Shown here: positions 18,101 through 25,716 of the stretch, piece by piece
Numbering within the stretch: position 1 is the stretch's first letter
Layout: every line of letters begins with the position of its first letter
NCBI GenBank assembly: GCA_003427395.1
Contig: BFEA01000367.1
Location: forward strand, 1,327,477 to 1,353,192
Length of the DNA: 25,716 nt
DNA from: Chara braunii
Taxonomy: Eukaryota; Streptophyta; Charophyceae; Charales; Characeae
Direction of reading: 5' to 3'
Notes under the pieces: model-generated
Told to the model about the DNA's origin: nothing
The model's input: only the letters and a program-made list of their open reading frames with translations
Databases searched by the model: none
Made by a program: the position numbers and the translations under genes

Positions 18101-19422
18101 GAGGTTTGCAACGGGTCATGCACCGCTTCTATGGTGGTTCTGCCCATCCTTATCCTAGCCATGGAAAAGAAACGGGTATCCATCGTCCCCTTTGTCTTAT
18201 ATCTGTGCAACTTCCCTCTGATCATTGCCCCTTCCCATCTATGCTCCATATGAGTTAGCAAGCGAGCCTCTGGGGCCGCTATGGCCTCAAAGAGCTCCCT
18301 TAATTCTAGTTCCTCCCTTTGCTCTTCTTCTTGTCCGTTTAATTGACATAGTTGGTAATGTAGGTCAATTTCCGCGAGTCGTCGGACAACAAACCCTTTA
18401 ACGAATTCACTAGCTCTTCTGGCGAGGAAGGTCATCCCATTATTAAACCATAGAATATCATTTTGAAGTGCCTCCCTACGTGTTCTCCAATATTGCCACA
18501 CGTCCTGCACAAATTTCTGAAAGTCTTTTCTTGCTAATAAGGATGTGTTCTGTTAAAAAAAAAAACCGGCCCCCTGATCAGGTCGTTTCCTAAAGGAGAG
18601 GACAACGACACACATTGTGTGATCCAATTTGGGGTAAGCGCTCTGTGGGAACACCTCGGCTACTTATAGAGACCCTTCCAAGTCCTGCGAGATCATTATC
18701 AAATCAATTTTTTATCTCGATATTCTTTCCGTCCCGTTTTTCCTATAGCATGAGAAGGCTCGTCTAATCAGGAACTGTCTGCGAAAGGGGTCATACATGC
18801 CCAATGATATACTTATATTTGCAATTATCTGTTCATCTGCTTCCACGTATGCTGGGCATGGGGAGGGAAGGTGTCATCTGTCTAGCCAGCGGTCCAGGGC
18901 TGCATTGAAGTCACCTGCCAAGATGGTCGGGATCCCGTCAGTCGGGATCTTGTTGGTGATAGACTAAAAAAACACCCTCCTTGCCCCTGCCTCGTTAGGA
19001 CCATACACGCAGATGATCCTTACTATCTCCAACTCCAACATTACAAGGATTGATACCCATCTCCCTTCCGTCTGATCTTCCTCCCAGTAAACAGGTTCAA
19101 CCCTCGAATTGGGAGGGACCCAAATGGCCACTCCCGCACTCCCCGGTCTCGGGGCATGCGCCCTAAAAGCCTGGAAAGGCCAGACCTCCTTGTGTGCATG
19201 GTGGTGTTCAGCCGTGTCCATGAGGTGGGTTTCCTTAACACATATAGCATCTGACCAGTCTCTCCCCTATATCCCTCTCAGCTGCTCCCATATCGCTTGT
19301 TTCTTTTGGGGGGAGGCCGAGGCCAAGCCATTCATGTTTAGCAAGCGTAGGTCCAGGTCCGCTTCCCTCTTTGTCTTCGCCCATTCCCTGTCCTTCCCAT
19401 ACAGAATCCTTGTCAAATCCAT
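15120..19422 (-). pseudogene. LINE ORF2: endonuclease, reverse transcriptase, C-terminal zinc motif
   Basis: ATG at 19,422 opens MDLTRILYGKDREWAKTK. The endonuclease follows: LLNMNGLA (N motif), DAICVKETHL (catalytic Glu), GVAIWVP, IICVYGPN, LAGDFNAALDR (near 18,920), then SRxKIDLI and LDHTMCVV (Asp-His motif). RT spans 18,510-16,885 in the same frame: GIDGLPKELW, PIIS-equivalent region, motif A FIDFVKAYDHVDW, motif B SVKQGDTIAFFLF, and motif C FAHD, where the first catalytic Asp is His (codon 17,166-17,164). In-frame stops lie near 18,965, 18,876, 18,700, 18,668 and 18,552, with further breaks after 16,885. FLWKGNHECRNAI and VWQSVIQPKTRGGLGI follow near 16,750-16,640 in another frame. The C-terminus has PWCKLC...HMFLQC around 15,480-15,390, then WWDCIWRQL. 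ORF2 proteins nick DNA and copy their RNA at the nick. Confidence 0.85.
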
Positions 19423-19689
19423 TCTACCACCACCTTTCTTTTCACCTTCTTCCCCTCATCCCTTATCCCAGTACGTCCCATTCCACCAAATCCCAATTTC
19501 CTTTTTTCCCTCTAGCTGCATGTAAGTATCCTTCCTTCAGGATTCTGAATTTCTGAGAAGGGTTGCGTGAACATCATCCTTTGGCCAGTTTTTACTGCTC
19601 TTAAATTCTTGAAGTTGGAGGTTCAATAAAGCACTTTGCGAGAATCATCTCAGGCCAGCCTCCTTACCAGGCTCAAACAACACGTACAG

Positions 19690-20500
19690 TTACGTGTCTG
19701 CAGAGTCATGCTGGCCATATGTGACTCTCCTTGCCGCCATTGCCCCAGGTTGGTAGGTATGTCGTAGGGAATCCTTCATCTCTATCTGAAATGTCGTTTC
19801 TCCAGTCGACAGCCATAGTGGGACTTTAGGCACCCACCCTTGCAAGTTACTCCACCCAGCTGCGACTGCGTTGGGTTGGCCAAGCCTACTTCCCATCTTC
19901 CTTCGTTCTTCCGCACTGGTACCACCATGACACCTGTTTTGGCTAGCGACTGAGGCCACTGTCCCTTCTCCAGGATACGTCTGAGTTTCTGTCTCCCACT
20001 GGCCATTTCTTCATCCAGGGGGTCGGGGGGAGGGGGCAGGGCATGTTGGGAAGATGGGGTAGGTTCTTCCCCTCTAAAGGGGGGGTCCTGTACTGCCTCC
20101 AGCCCCATTGCCCCCTTTTCATTCTGTCGAATTCGTTGCCCCTGCTGTTCCTCTTCCCCTCCTTTCCTGGGAACTGTTTCTCTTTTTAGTGTTGCCAGCT
20201 CCTGCTCATCCTTCTCCCCCTTCCCCTCCGGCTCCTCCTGTCCTCCCCCTCGTCGGCTATGTTTTTGTGGGGCGTTTATCCTTTCTTCTTGTTCTTCTTC
20301 CATCTGAGTCCCCCCCTCACTTCCAAATCCCACCTCAGCCATACCATCTTCACCCGGGAATCGTGGCCATTCATCTCCTCAACCTCCTCTGGGGCGTCAC
20401 ACCGCGCAGGGGTCAAGGGGTGGAATCTGGTGAGTACTATACTCAGCATTCGGTGGCAGACCTCCTCCCAGTGTAATCCTTGTGGAAGCCCGTTATCCAA
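19690..20500 (-). pseudogene. LINE ORF1-like region, frameshifted
   Basis: A charged Glu/Gln/Lys-rich frame (20,342-19,782) is followed, after a shift near 19,850-19,950, by a frame reading LQGWVPKVPLWLSTGETTFQ and ending at 19,690. Upstream, 20,500-20,345 in a third frame also reads like protein (LTRFHPLTPARCDAPEEVEE). The position directly 5' of ORF2 on the same strand fits an ORF1 RNA-binding protein. No RRM or zinc knuckle is recognised, so the assignment rests on position and composition. Confidence 0.5.
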
Positions 20501-20506
20501 AACTAA

Positions 20507-20637
20507 TTTTTTTTTTTAAGAGAACAACCCGAGGTGGTGGTAGGGGTGCTGATAAGAGCAGACACCGCTATCACTCTCGGGGAGGCTCCATCTATTGGTG
20601 GGGAGCTGCACCTGCTGGAAACCGGGTCCAGCGTCCC
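20507..20637 (-). mobile_element. Hairpin retroposon, copy B
   Basis: On the minus strand it starts GGGACGCTGGACCCGGTTTC, carries both hairpins, and continues through the region shared with copy A (around CTGCTCTTATCAGCACC) to an A tail (plus-strand T run 20,507-20,517). Total length is about 130 nt, so the family has a long form (A, B) and a ~60-nt short form. Confidence 0.7.
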
Positions 20638-21222
20638 AGAACAACATGTTTCCTTGTTTACACAGACATTTGTTAGTGGTAGTCGGTAGCTGTATAGTCC
20701 ATCCTCGAAGAAAGCGATTTGTCGATCAGGTTACACACCTACCCAATATCCTAAGGCGTTTGCCTACATGACAGCTTGAGATGGGTGGTAGTAAACCCGA
20801 GTCCCATGGCTGCCATCTCCCTTTATTCATGGAGCCGGGCTCTTTCACCGTCGACTGAGCCCAACTGCATGTAGGCAAAACTAACCTCCCGTTCCCCAGC
20901 CCCCACCCTTTGGAACAGGAGATTTTGAACACTGTTAAACAGTGTTTTAACTGTGTTAGTTATCCTTTGGGACTGCTGCAAACTGCGGGAATTTTGTGTG
21001 CCCCCAAGTCTGCAGCTGAACCTGCTGTACCTCTTCACTCATCCTCTGAGCGCCTCATATGTCGTGATCTTTTCTGGCACCTCATCGTGCGGGGGTTTTG
21101 GGGAGTGCAATCTAACCTCCTAAGCCCAAAATCGTCAATACATTACAGGCTCGTTTATTGCAAGTCATAGTAAGTTAGTCAAGTAGAAGCCAGTAGGAGC
21201 TCCAGCATGCCAGCGCATCTCC
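20638..21222. other. No gene; contains a 12-bp inverted repeat
   Basis: TTTGCCTACATG (20,759-20,770) is perfectly inverted at 20,868-20,879, spanning about 121 bp, a possible small foldback element. A near-perfect palindrome AACACTGTTAAACAGTGTT lies at 20,928-20,946. No credible coding frame is present. Confidence 0.5.
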
Positions 21223-21237
21223 CACATCTGTTGATGC

Positions 21238-21332
21238 TTTTTTTTTTTTTGTTTTTTTTTTTTGTTTTAAACCACCAAGTTTGCTAGTCGTGATGGTATG
21301 ACCCATCACCCCTAGCAACTTAGTTTGTGGCT
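21238..21332 (-). mobile_element. Second type of hairpin retroposon, 15-bp target duplication
   Basis: CACATCTGTTGATGC occurs at 21,223-21,237 and 21,333-21,347. Between them, on the minus strand, a ~60-nt RNA folds as one long hairpin: tip GTGATGG pairs with CCATCAC, then GTTGCTAG with CTAGCAAAC, then ACAAACTAAG-like with CTTGGTGGT. An A-rich tail follows (plus-strand T runs 21,238-21,263). The duplication and tail show retroposition of a tiny structured RNA. The 3' side of the hairpin ends GGTGGTTTAAAA, like the MITE termini nearby, so it may be a transcript of a MITE-type inverted repeat. Confidence 0.75.
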
Positions 21333-21584
21333 CACATCTGTTGATGCGGTCGTCATCATACCAGTAGTTCGCCATAGCGACTTGAAGACACACAGTTGTT
21401 CATGTCGCCCCCGTGAGGATTGAGATCATTCCCACACCCAGTCGTTGCAGAATGTAGCAGACCATGATTGGGGTGCAACTTCCGCTGTCCGCTTTCCCGT
21501 GTGGCGGCGTCGCAGTATGACAGGATGTTGTGCCGTCTGTCACCATGTTGGATACAGGGTCCGTCACAGCGGCATGGAAGTGTG

Positions 21585-21860
21585 TCATTGTCTAAGGCTC
21601 TCCCTTTTTTCCAGTAGTGGGATATTCCTCAGATGTAGATTGTGTACAATCCATTCAGCCAACCTTCTTAGTCTGTCTTCTGCCGTCTCAGTTGCGGCCT
21701 GTGTGTCTGTCTGTCCACCGCTCATCTCTTCCGCCTCCTGCATCACTTCGTCAACCGAGAAGGGGTGGGGGGGAAGGGGGGGAAGCTCCCTGAATCTCTT
21801 CCACCTCCATGGGGGTCGGGCCAAAAGCATCAGTGAAAATGTCTGTCTGGCTTGTTCCAA
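21585..21860 (-). pseudogene. Possible retroelement coding remnant, minus strand
   Basis: An open frame of 91 codons with charged, helical composition (TAEDRLRRLAEWIVHNLHLR) lies upstream of the LINE ORF1 remnant on the same strand. It may be an N-terminal ORF1 piece displaced by later insertions. No domain is recognised. Confidence 0.35.
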
Positions 21861-21862
21861 AG

Positions 21863-21989
21863 TTTAAACCACCAGTACCTACCGGTTGGGGCGGCCGTTA
21901 ACGCGGAAGCTGAATCGGCCTGCCCCTCCGGTCCAAATTCATTCAAGGCCGGGGGGTACGAAAAATGTGGTAGGTACTGGTGGTTTAAA
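21863..21989. mobile_element. MITE 1, TTTAAA-flanked, 21-bp perfect terminal repeats
   Basis: The arm at 21,863-21,883 (TTTAAACCACCAGTACCTAC...) is exactly inverted at 21,969-21,989. The interior has CGTTAAC and CCAAATTCATTC, both also present in MITE 3. The terminal TTTAAA may be the target duplication. There is no coding capacity. Confidence 0.8.
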
Positions 21990-22207
21990 CCACTAGACTC
22001 ACTAGTACCTTTGTCGGTTTGGAAAATAGGGAGTGGGCCTCCGACCTTTCAGGAGGAGGCGGAAACGAAATGAAACGACGGCCGCTGATCAGTTACATTT
22101 ATCAACGGCAGCCATTGTTGGGCCCGGCCTCCTAAAGGTTCAGGAACAGGCTAAAAGAAAACTTGCCCAAACAAAACGGCGAAGGTACTAGACTACTAGT
22201 GGTTTAA
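21984..22207. mobile_element. MITE 2, sharing its TTTAAA boundary with MITE 1
   Basis: The left end TTTAAACCACTAG...CTAGTACC and right end GGTACTAG...CTAGTGGTTTAA are inverted repeats with a related but distinct sequence from MITE 1. The TTTAAA at 21,984-21,989 is both the right end of MITE 1 and the left end of this element. Interior GGGCCCAAC and TTTATCAACGGCAG phrases match MITE 4 in opposite orientation. Confidence 0.75.
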
Positions 22208-22319
22208 CCAAAACAAACAAACAAACAAACAAACAAACAGAATCCGTCTAAACTTGAAAGCAACGAATTAATTTATTTGTCTTCATTTTGCTTGCACACA
22301 TGGAGTGTACTCACACTAA
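22208..22319. repeat. (AAAC)n microsatellite and adjacent sequence
   Basis: CAAA units repeat about seven times between 22,208 and 22,240. GTACTCACACTA at 22,308-22,319 is a copy of the terminal sequence of the element at 22,802-22,925. Confidence 0.7.
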
Positions 22320-22430
22320 AGGCCCTCAAATTGCAGAGCACGGAAAATGAGCGTCCAGATCCAGTCCTCCTTTTGGAGGGACTCAATCAGGCCACTGATT
22401 TTGCTATTCTGTGATCGGTCTTGAGGGCCT
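22320..22430. repeat. Inverted-repeat element, AGGCCCTCAA ends
   Basis: AGGCCCTCAA at 22,320-22,329 is perfectly inverted at 22,421-22,430. Imperfect complementarity continues inward (an AAAAT...AG phrase on both arms). It is about 111 bp with no coding. Confidence 0.5.
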
Positions 22431-22538
22431 ACCTTCTTCACCCGAATACATCATACGGTCATTATAGCAGTACGTATTTAAGGTAGCTTGTAGTCCAAAT
22501 ACAGTAATAATGACCAGATATTCTGGTGAAGAAGGTAG
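22429..22538. repeat. Inverted-repeat element, CTACCTTCTTCACC ends
   Basis: The arms 22,429-22,442 and 22,525-22,538 are perfectly complementary, and pairing extends inward to GGTCATTAT/ATAATGACC. At 110 bp it is a compact MITE or hairpin. It overlaps the end of the preceding element by two bases. Confidence 0.75.
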
Positions 22539-22801
22539 TGCGCGTATGCCCGGAGGGTTGCCGTGTTGCCATATGGAATCTGACACCCTTTTGTTTACAG
22601 ATGCATAAAATGCTCGGCACAACCCAAAATGGCTTTTTTTTTAAGGGGGAAGGGGAGGGGAGGAGGGGGGGGGGCACAATGGGTTTGATAATTTGACACC
22701 CCCTGTCTGGTAAACCCGGCGCATTGAACCCTTTTATAATGTACCCGTAGGTTTAAGGTTGTCTGACACAAATCATGATTCATGGCACTGATCGTCATTC
22801 A
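22539..22801. other. No gene; G-rich tract
   Basis: The stretch includes a poly(T)/poly(G)-rich segment (22,631-22,675). No frame or repeat terminus is recognised. Confidence 0.4.
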
Positions 22802-22925
22802 GGGCATACTCACACTAGCCCTTTCCTAATGTATCTGACTGCAATTACGGCCACAGACCTCGACGAATCTGACTGCAATTGCGTCCAGAGCTTAGTAGAA
22901 AAAGTCCTAGTGTGAGTACGCTCCC
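22802..22925. mobile_element. MITE-like element, ACTCACACTAG ends
   Basis: GGGCATACTCACACTAG (22,802-22,818) pairs with CTAGTGTGAGTACGCTCCC (22,907-22,925). Internally ATCTGACTGCAATT occurs twice (near 22,832 and 22,867). Related termini occur singly at 22,308 and near 1,158, so the family is dispersed. Confidence 0.7.
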
Positions 22926-22952
22926 ATCCGTTTACTTCTGAAAAGGGTAGAG

Positions 22953-23003
22953 TTAAACCACCAGTATCCAAAAAAAAAAAAAAAAAAAAAAAAGAACAGT
23001 ATC
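22953..23003 (+). repeat. Half MITE with A-run
   Basis: TTAAACCACCAGTATCC matches the end of MITEs 1 and 3 and is followed directly by about 24 A residues. No matching right end lies at the expected distance. It is a solo terminus, perhaps a retroposed or truncated copy. Confidence 0.5.
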
Positions 23004-23198
23004 TTTCCAAGCCATTCTCTTCTGGCACGAACGTTAACGTGTGATGTCAGAGAGGCAGACTGCCACTAATTGCCCGTCAGTGAACAGAAAGCGCCCACAA
23101 GCAGCAGCCGAATGAGCAACAGCAGGGAGATGTACAGTGGAAGACACATCCAAACCAAGGAGACCAAGTTCCACAACACCAGTACGTCGCCCATCAAA

Positions 23199-23308
23199 CT
23201 ACCGGGGGCCAAGTCCCACTTACCCCAAATCTCAACTTGTGACCGTAGATTACGATGATCAGCGACCGGAAATGAAGAATCAGGGTAAGTGGGACTTGGC
23301 CCTGGTAG
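23199..23308. repeat. Inverted-repeat element with ~27-bp arms
   Basis: The arm at 23,199-23,225, containing GGCCAAGTCCCACTTACCC, is complementary to 23,283-23,308 with one mismatch and a one-base length difference. The loop contains CCGTAGATTACGATGATC. It is a 110-bp foldback without coding. Confidence 0.75.
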
Positions 23309-23660
23309 CTCTCCCAGGCAAACTTTTGCGAGGGATTTTGGGATGAACCCTCTACCGGACAAAAAAGGCTGACGGCGCCTGCTGGCAGCCGCAACAAAGA
23401 TCAACTTTTTTTTTTTTTTTAATGACAAAAATGAAAATGCCCCCCTGGCAGTTGGCTTTTTTTTGGTCACGCAGTCAGGTGGAAATCTTCCACGGGAAAG
23501 GAGGCTTGGATCCACTGGTGGTGAAAGAAATTTTGCGACTGTCCGCTGGGAACATTGGGTGGCCTTCCTCCCAGACACGGCGATCTCCCACCTGGCCTTC
23601 AACCCAGCTGGATGGGCATGTACAATCCCTATTGGACGGGGAAGAAGACAACCAGAACCC

Positions 23661-23863
23661 TTTCAACCACTACTACCTCCGCCAGTGTTGGGAAAATAGG
23701 GAAAAGTGGCAGTTTACTCCTAAAGTTTCGGAGGTCGGGCCCAACGACGACTGCCATTGATAAATCTGATCCGCGGTCGTCACTTCGTTTCAGCCTCCGA
23801 AAAAGTCAGAGGACCAACCGAGGCCCGCTATTTTCCCACGCGGCAAAGGTACTCGTGGTTAAA
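23661..23863. mobile_element. MITE 4, decayed relative of MITE 2
   Basis: The left end TTTCAACCACTACTACC and right end GGTACTCGTGGTTAAA correspond to MITE 2 ends. The interior GGAGGTCGGGCCCAAC and TTGATAAAT phrases match the MITE 2 complement along its length. It lies inside the LINE fragment and is followed by a long A-run (23,874-23,908). Confidence 0.65.
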
Positions 23864-23871
23864 CGGTAAAA

Positions 23872-23908
<37 letters not shown>

Positions 23909-24092
23909 NACCCGAGAACCCTGCACCAGCCTAGCAGTCAAGTCTGAGTACAAGGGTACTCTCAGGCCCTGAGTACCAGCACGGCTGGTATGTCTGGACC
24001 AGTTCGTGACCAGCTGGAAACACGACGGATGAACCAGGCTGAGTTCAACGTGAGTAATGAGGTGGTGAGACCAGTGCATTGGTTCTGGACTA

Positions 24093-24262
24093 TTAAACCA
24101 CCAGTAAATACTTCCTGAAGTTGTGCCCGTTAACAAGACACGGTTTTAGGAAACGTACTGGCCACTACAGGAGCGCCCAAATTCATCCGACTAGAAATGT
24201 TTCTGCTCTTATTTATTTATTTTTCCACGGCCAATAGCTGGGCCAAGTACTGGTGGTTTAAA
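24093..24262. mobile_element. MITE 3 inserted in the LINE fragment
   Basis: The left end TTAAACCACCAGTA and right end TACTGGTGGTTTAAA are inverted repeats. The interior shares CCCGTTAAC and CCAAATTCATCC with MITE 1. The host LINE reading (WFWT... before, KLAMLDSLQWQLEHR after) resumes across it, locating the insertion within a codon run that is continuous in the third LINE copy. Confidence 0.8.
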
Positions 24263-24666
24263 GGTAAACTGGCAATGCTAGACTCCTTGCAATGGCAGCT
24301 GGAACACCGCTGCCTGCAGACAAACGACTGGCCGATAACCCGGACATCCCTGGAAAAAGAGGGGGCTGGCCCTACCCTGGTGCAAAATGTGCTCCAATGC
24401 ATTCCCGGCTAGGAAGCGGCCCAAGACGAATAGAACACGTCTTTTTTCTCCAATGCCCAGGGGCTGTCTGGCTCTGACACTGGTGGGACAGTATTTGGGA
24501 CCACCTTGGAACAACGAAACCTTGGCCATGGAATTGGAGGGCGCTGCTGCGCAAAACATGGGCAGCAGACCGGGCAGATGAGTTCACTGGGAAACTGTTC
24601 GAAATAGGCAGAAGGTGGTCGTGTAGTGGCCCGTACACAATAGGTTAAAGAGGTATCATCACCCTT

Positions 24667-24754
24667 CTTTTTTTTTTTTCTTTTTTTTTTTTTGAGAAGA
24701 TGCTCCAATCTATTCGTGGAGAGCAACACGGCTGGGAACCGGGCTCAGCGTCCC
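24667..24754 (-). mobile_element. Hairpin retroposon, copy D
   Basis: On the minus strand it starts GGGACGCTGAGCCCGGTTCC, contains both hairpins (GCTCTCC...GGAGC around AATAGATTGG), and ends in an A-rich tail (plus-strand T runs 24,668-24,693). It is the short form, closest to copy E. Confidence 0.7.
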
Positions 24755-24949
24755 TTATCAGAATACAAAAATGAGCTACCAGGGCCATTACCCAGCTTCG
24801 GCTAAGAACAATTGAAAAAAAGGGAAAACTCAGAAACATTCATGGTCCATTACTCAAACTCAACCAAGTCACTAGAATATGTGTGTCAAAAAGCCTCCCA
24901 ACCACGAATCAGATAGGTGAAACCTATTCAATCCACCTACGACCACCAC

Positions 24950-25450
24950 TGGCATGGCTATTTTCAGCATGAACCGAAGCTCTTCCAGGCCTCATGCTCC
25001 CATCAGGTTAGGTTACCCTGATGTGCTGAGATGCTGGGAAAAGACAGATTTGCACCGCATACGGGTACTCCATTCGCAGGAGGACTGGTTCACTTTCCTC
25101 CCAGAAAACCCGCTCGCTAAACTCTCTTTTGATCCGGAGGAATGGCAATGGAATCCGGCAAGTAAAACGGGGGTAAACAGGACTTTATTCACCTTGTCAG
25201 TGAAATCTGCCTACCTCCTCCTGAGACCAAGGATAAATGTGAAGGACATTGTGAGAGAGCGATGGCTAACCCATCTGGATGTGGGAAGGGACGCAGTTCG
25301 ACCCATCCAATGGTTTAAGGCCACGAGATCCAAACCAACAAAACTGGCCTCGCTGCAATGGAAGATAGAGCACCGCTGCCTCCCTACAAATAATCGGCTA
25401 ATAGATCGAACCTACCTACAACAAAAGGTTCTGCAATGGTGTCACTCCTG
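24950..25450 (+). pseudogene. LINE ORF2 C-terminal fragment (third copy)
   Basis: The open frame 24,954-25,526 is LINE-like up to about 25,440: WFTFLPENPLAKLSFDPEEW, LFTLSVKSAYLLLRPRINV, WFKATRSKPTKLASLQWKIE, HRCLPTNNRLIDRTYLQQK, then the first zinc pair as WCHSC. This matches the minus-strand copy at 15,950-15,460. After WCHSCLVAFP the similarity ends, and the remaining codons and 3' sequence are unrelated, so it is truncated at the zinc motif. Confidence 0.75.
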
Positions 25451-25716
25451 TTTGGTCGCCTTTCCTCACCGTTGTCAGGCGGCCACAAGTAGTGCGCCGC
25501 CTGAAAACGGCAGTTTAGGGGTTTAGGCTCAGGGTTAAGTCCGCGTTTTGACAGTGCTTTGGGATGACCGGGCTGCGGGAATTATGAGAACTCAGGGTAC
25601 CCCTGATTCTGGACGCACTAGATTTTAAGAGTAACCCCCAAAGACAACAAGATGGATGGGTGCACTGAGCACAACTAGAGACCGTCATTTCCGGTCGCTC
25701 AGAGGACTGGGACCGT
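25451..25716. other. No gene seen
   Basis: This is unique GC-moderate sequence with only short frames. The start of another repeat beyond the window end cannot be excluded. Confidence 0.35.

Larger units (their letters stand above)
15100..20505 (-). mobile_element. L1-like non-LTR retrotransposon (LINE), near full length, dead
   Basis: On the minus strand the order is ORF1-like region (about 20,500-19,690), ORF2 start at 19,422, apurinic-type endonuclease, reverse transcriptase and C-terminal zinc motif (to about 15,120). Endonuclease plus RT plus a C-terminal C-x2-C...H...C motif is the L1-type plan. Many stops and at least one frame change break ORF2. Two other fragments of the same C-terminal region lie on the plus strand (23,510-24,640 and 24,950-25,450). 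A hairpin retroposon (20,507-20,637) abuts the 5' side, so the 5' end is unresolved. Confidence 0.85.
23510..24640 (+). pseudogene. LINE ORF2 C-terminal fragment (second copy), split by two MITEs
   Basis: Plus-strand pieces match, in order, the C-terminus of the neighbouring LINE copies. RWEHWVAFLPDTAISHLAFN lies near 23,545-23,610, LAVKSEYKGTLRP near 23,930-23,975, VVRPVHWFWT at about 24,062-24,090, LQWQLEHRCLQTNDWP near 24,283-24,330, HVFFLQCPGAVW near 24,438-24,475 and WWDSIWDHLGTTKPWPW near 24,482-24,530. The order and residues parallel 24,954-25,440 and the minus-strand copy. MITE 4, an A-run with an undetermined base at 23,909, and MITE 3 interrupt it. Confidence 0.75.

Noticed and set aside
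22953-23863. A single ~0.9-kb transposon between the solo MITE end at 22,953 and the end at 23,863
   Set aside because: The end at 23,863 pairs better with 23,661, giving an element matching MITE 2 in length and interior. The intervening DNA contains LINE and foldback sequence.
1-25716. CRISPR arrays, bacterial operons, ribosome-binding sites or rRNA
   Set aside because: No regularly spaced direct repeats with unique spacers, no Shine-Dalgarno-led genes and no rRNA core motifs were found. The contents are eukaryotic repeats.

Overview
This window is a dense eukaryotic transposon graveyard with no intact host gene that I can defend. Supporting a eukaryote: long poly(A)/poly(T) runs, a poly(A)-tailed U6 snRNA pseudogene, an endonuclease-plus-reverse-transcriptase LINE, hAT-like and MITE-like inverted-repeat elements, and a Penelope-like retroelement (PLE). 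The PLE has a permuted domain order (GIY-YIG nuclease before the reverse transcriptase). That order is known from the Naiad and Chlamys groups, and Chlamys is a group of the green lineage and slime molds. From memory, the CCHC/coiled-coil/SAP-like N-terminal protein resembles a family I associate with the charophyte alga Chara braunii. That organism guess is recollection, not a search result.

Layout. 1-3,945: simple-sequence and A/T-run DNA with a foldback element (92-251), a short hairpin retroposon with an (AAT)n tail (1,946-2,103) and a decayed minus-strand coding remnant of unknown family (2,633-3,433). 3,955-9,789: one PLE copy flanked by ~0.5 kb pseudo-LTRs. It encodes, in order, a CCHC knuckle, coiled coil, SAP-like segment, GIY-YIG nuclease, CxC motif and RT. 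The reading frame is broken by TGA at 4,827, 5,901 and 7,056, a frameshift near 8,040 and TAG at 8,429, and the presumed catalytic Asp of RT motif A is His. Each pseudo-LTR carries a motif that folds as a type I hammerhead ribozyme with a two-base-pair stem III. The PLE sits inside a short hairpin retroposon, which itself sits in a ~90-bp tandem repeat array.

9,872-13,570: the rest of the tandem array, three more hairpin-retroposon copies, a possible orphan exon (11,627-11,875) and decayed repeats. 13,578-14,588: a non-autonomous hAT-like element with an 8-bp target duplication (7 of 8 match), containing a retroposed U6 pseudogene with its own 13-bp duplication. 15,100-20,505 (minus strand): a nearly full-length but dead LINE (ORF1 remnant; ORF2 with endonuclease, RT and C-terminal zinc motif). 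20,507-23,310: a hairpin retroposon, a second type of hairpin retroposon with a 15-bp duplication, and a cluster of small inverted-repeat elements. 23,510-25,450 (plus strand): two further fragments of the same LINE C-terminus, one of them split by two MITEs.

The parts mostly work against one another rather than together. The LINE is the plausible source of the machinery that retroposed U6 and the hairpin RNAs. The MITEs and PLE then inserted into those older layers, so the nesting gives a relative chronology.
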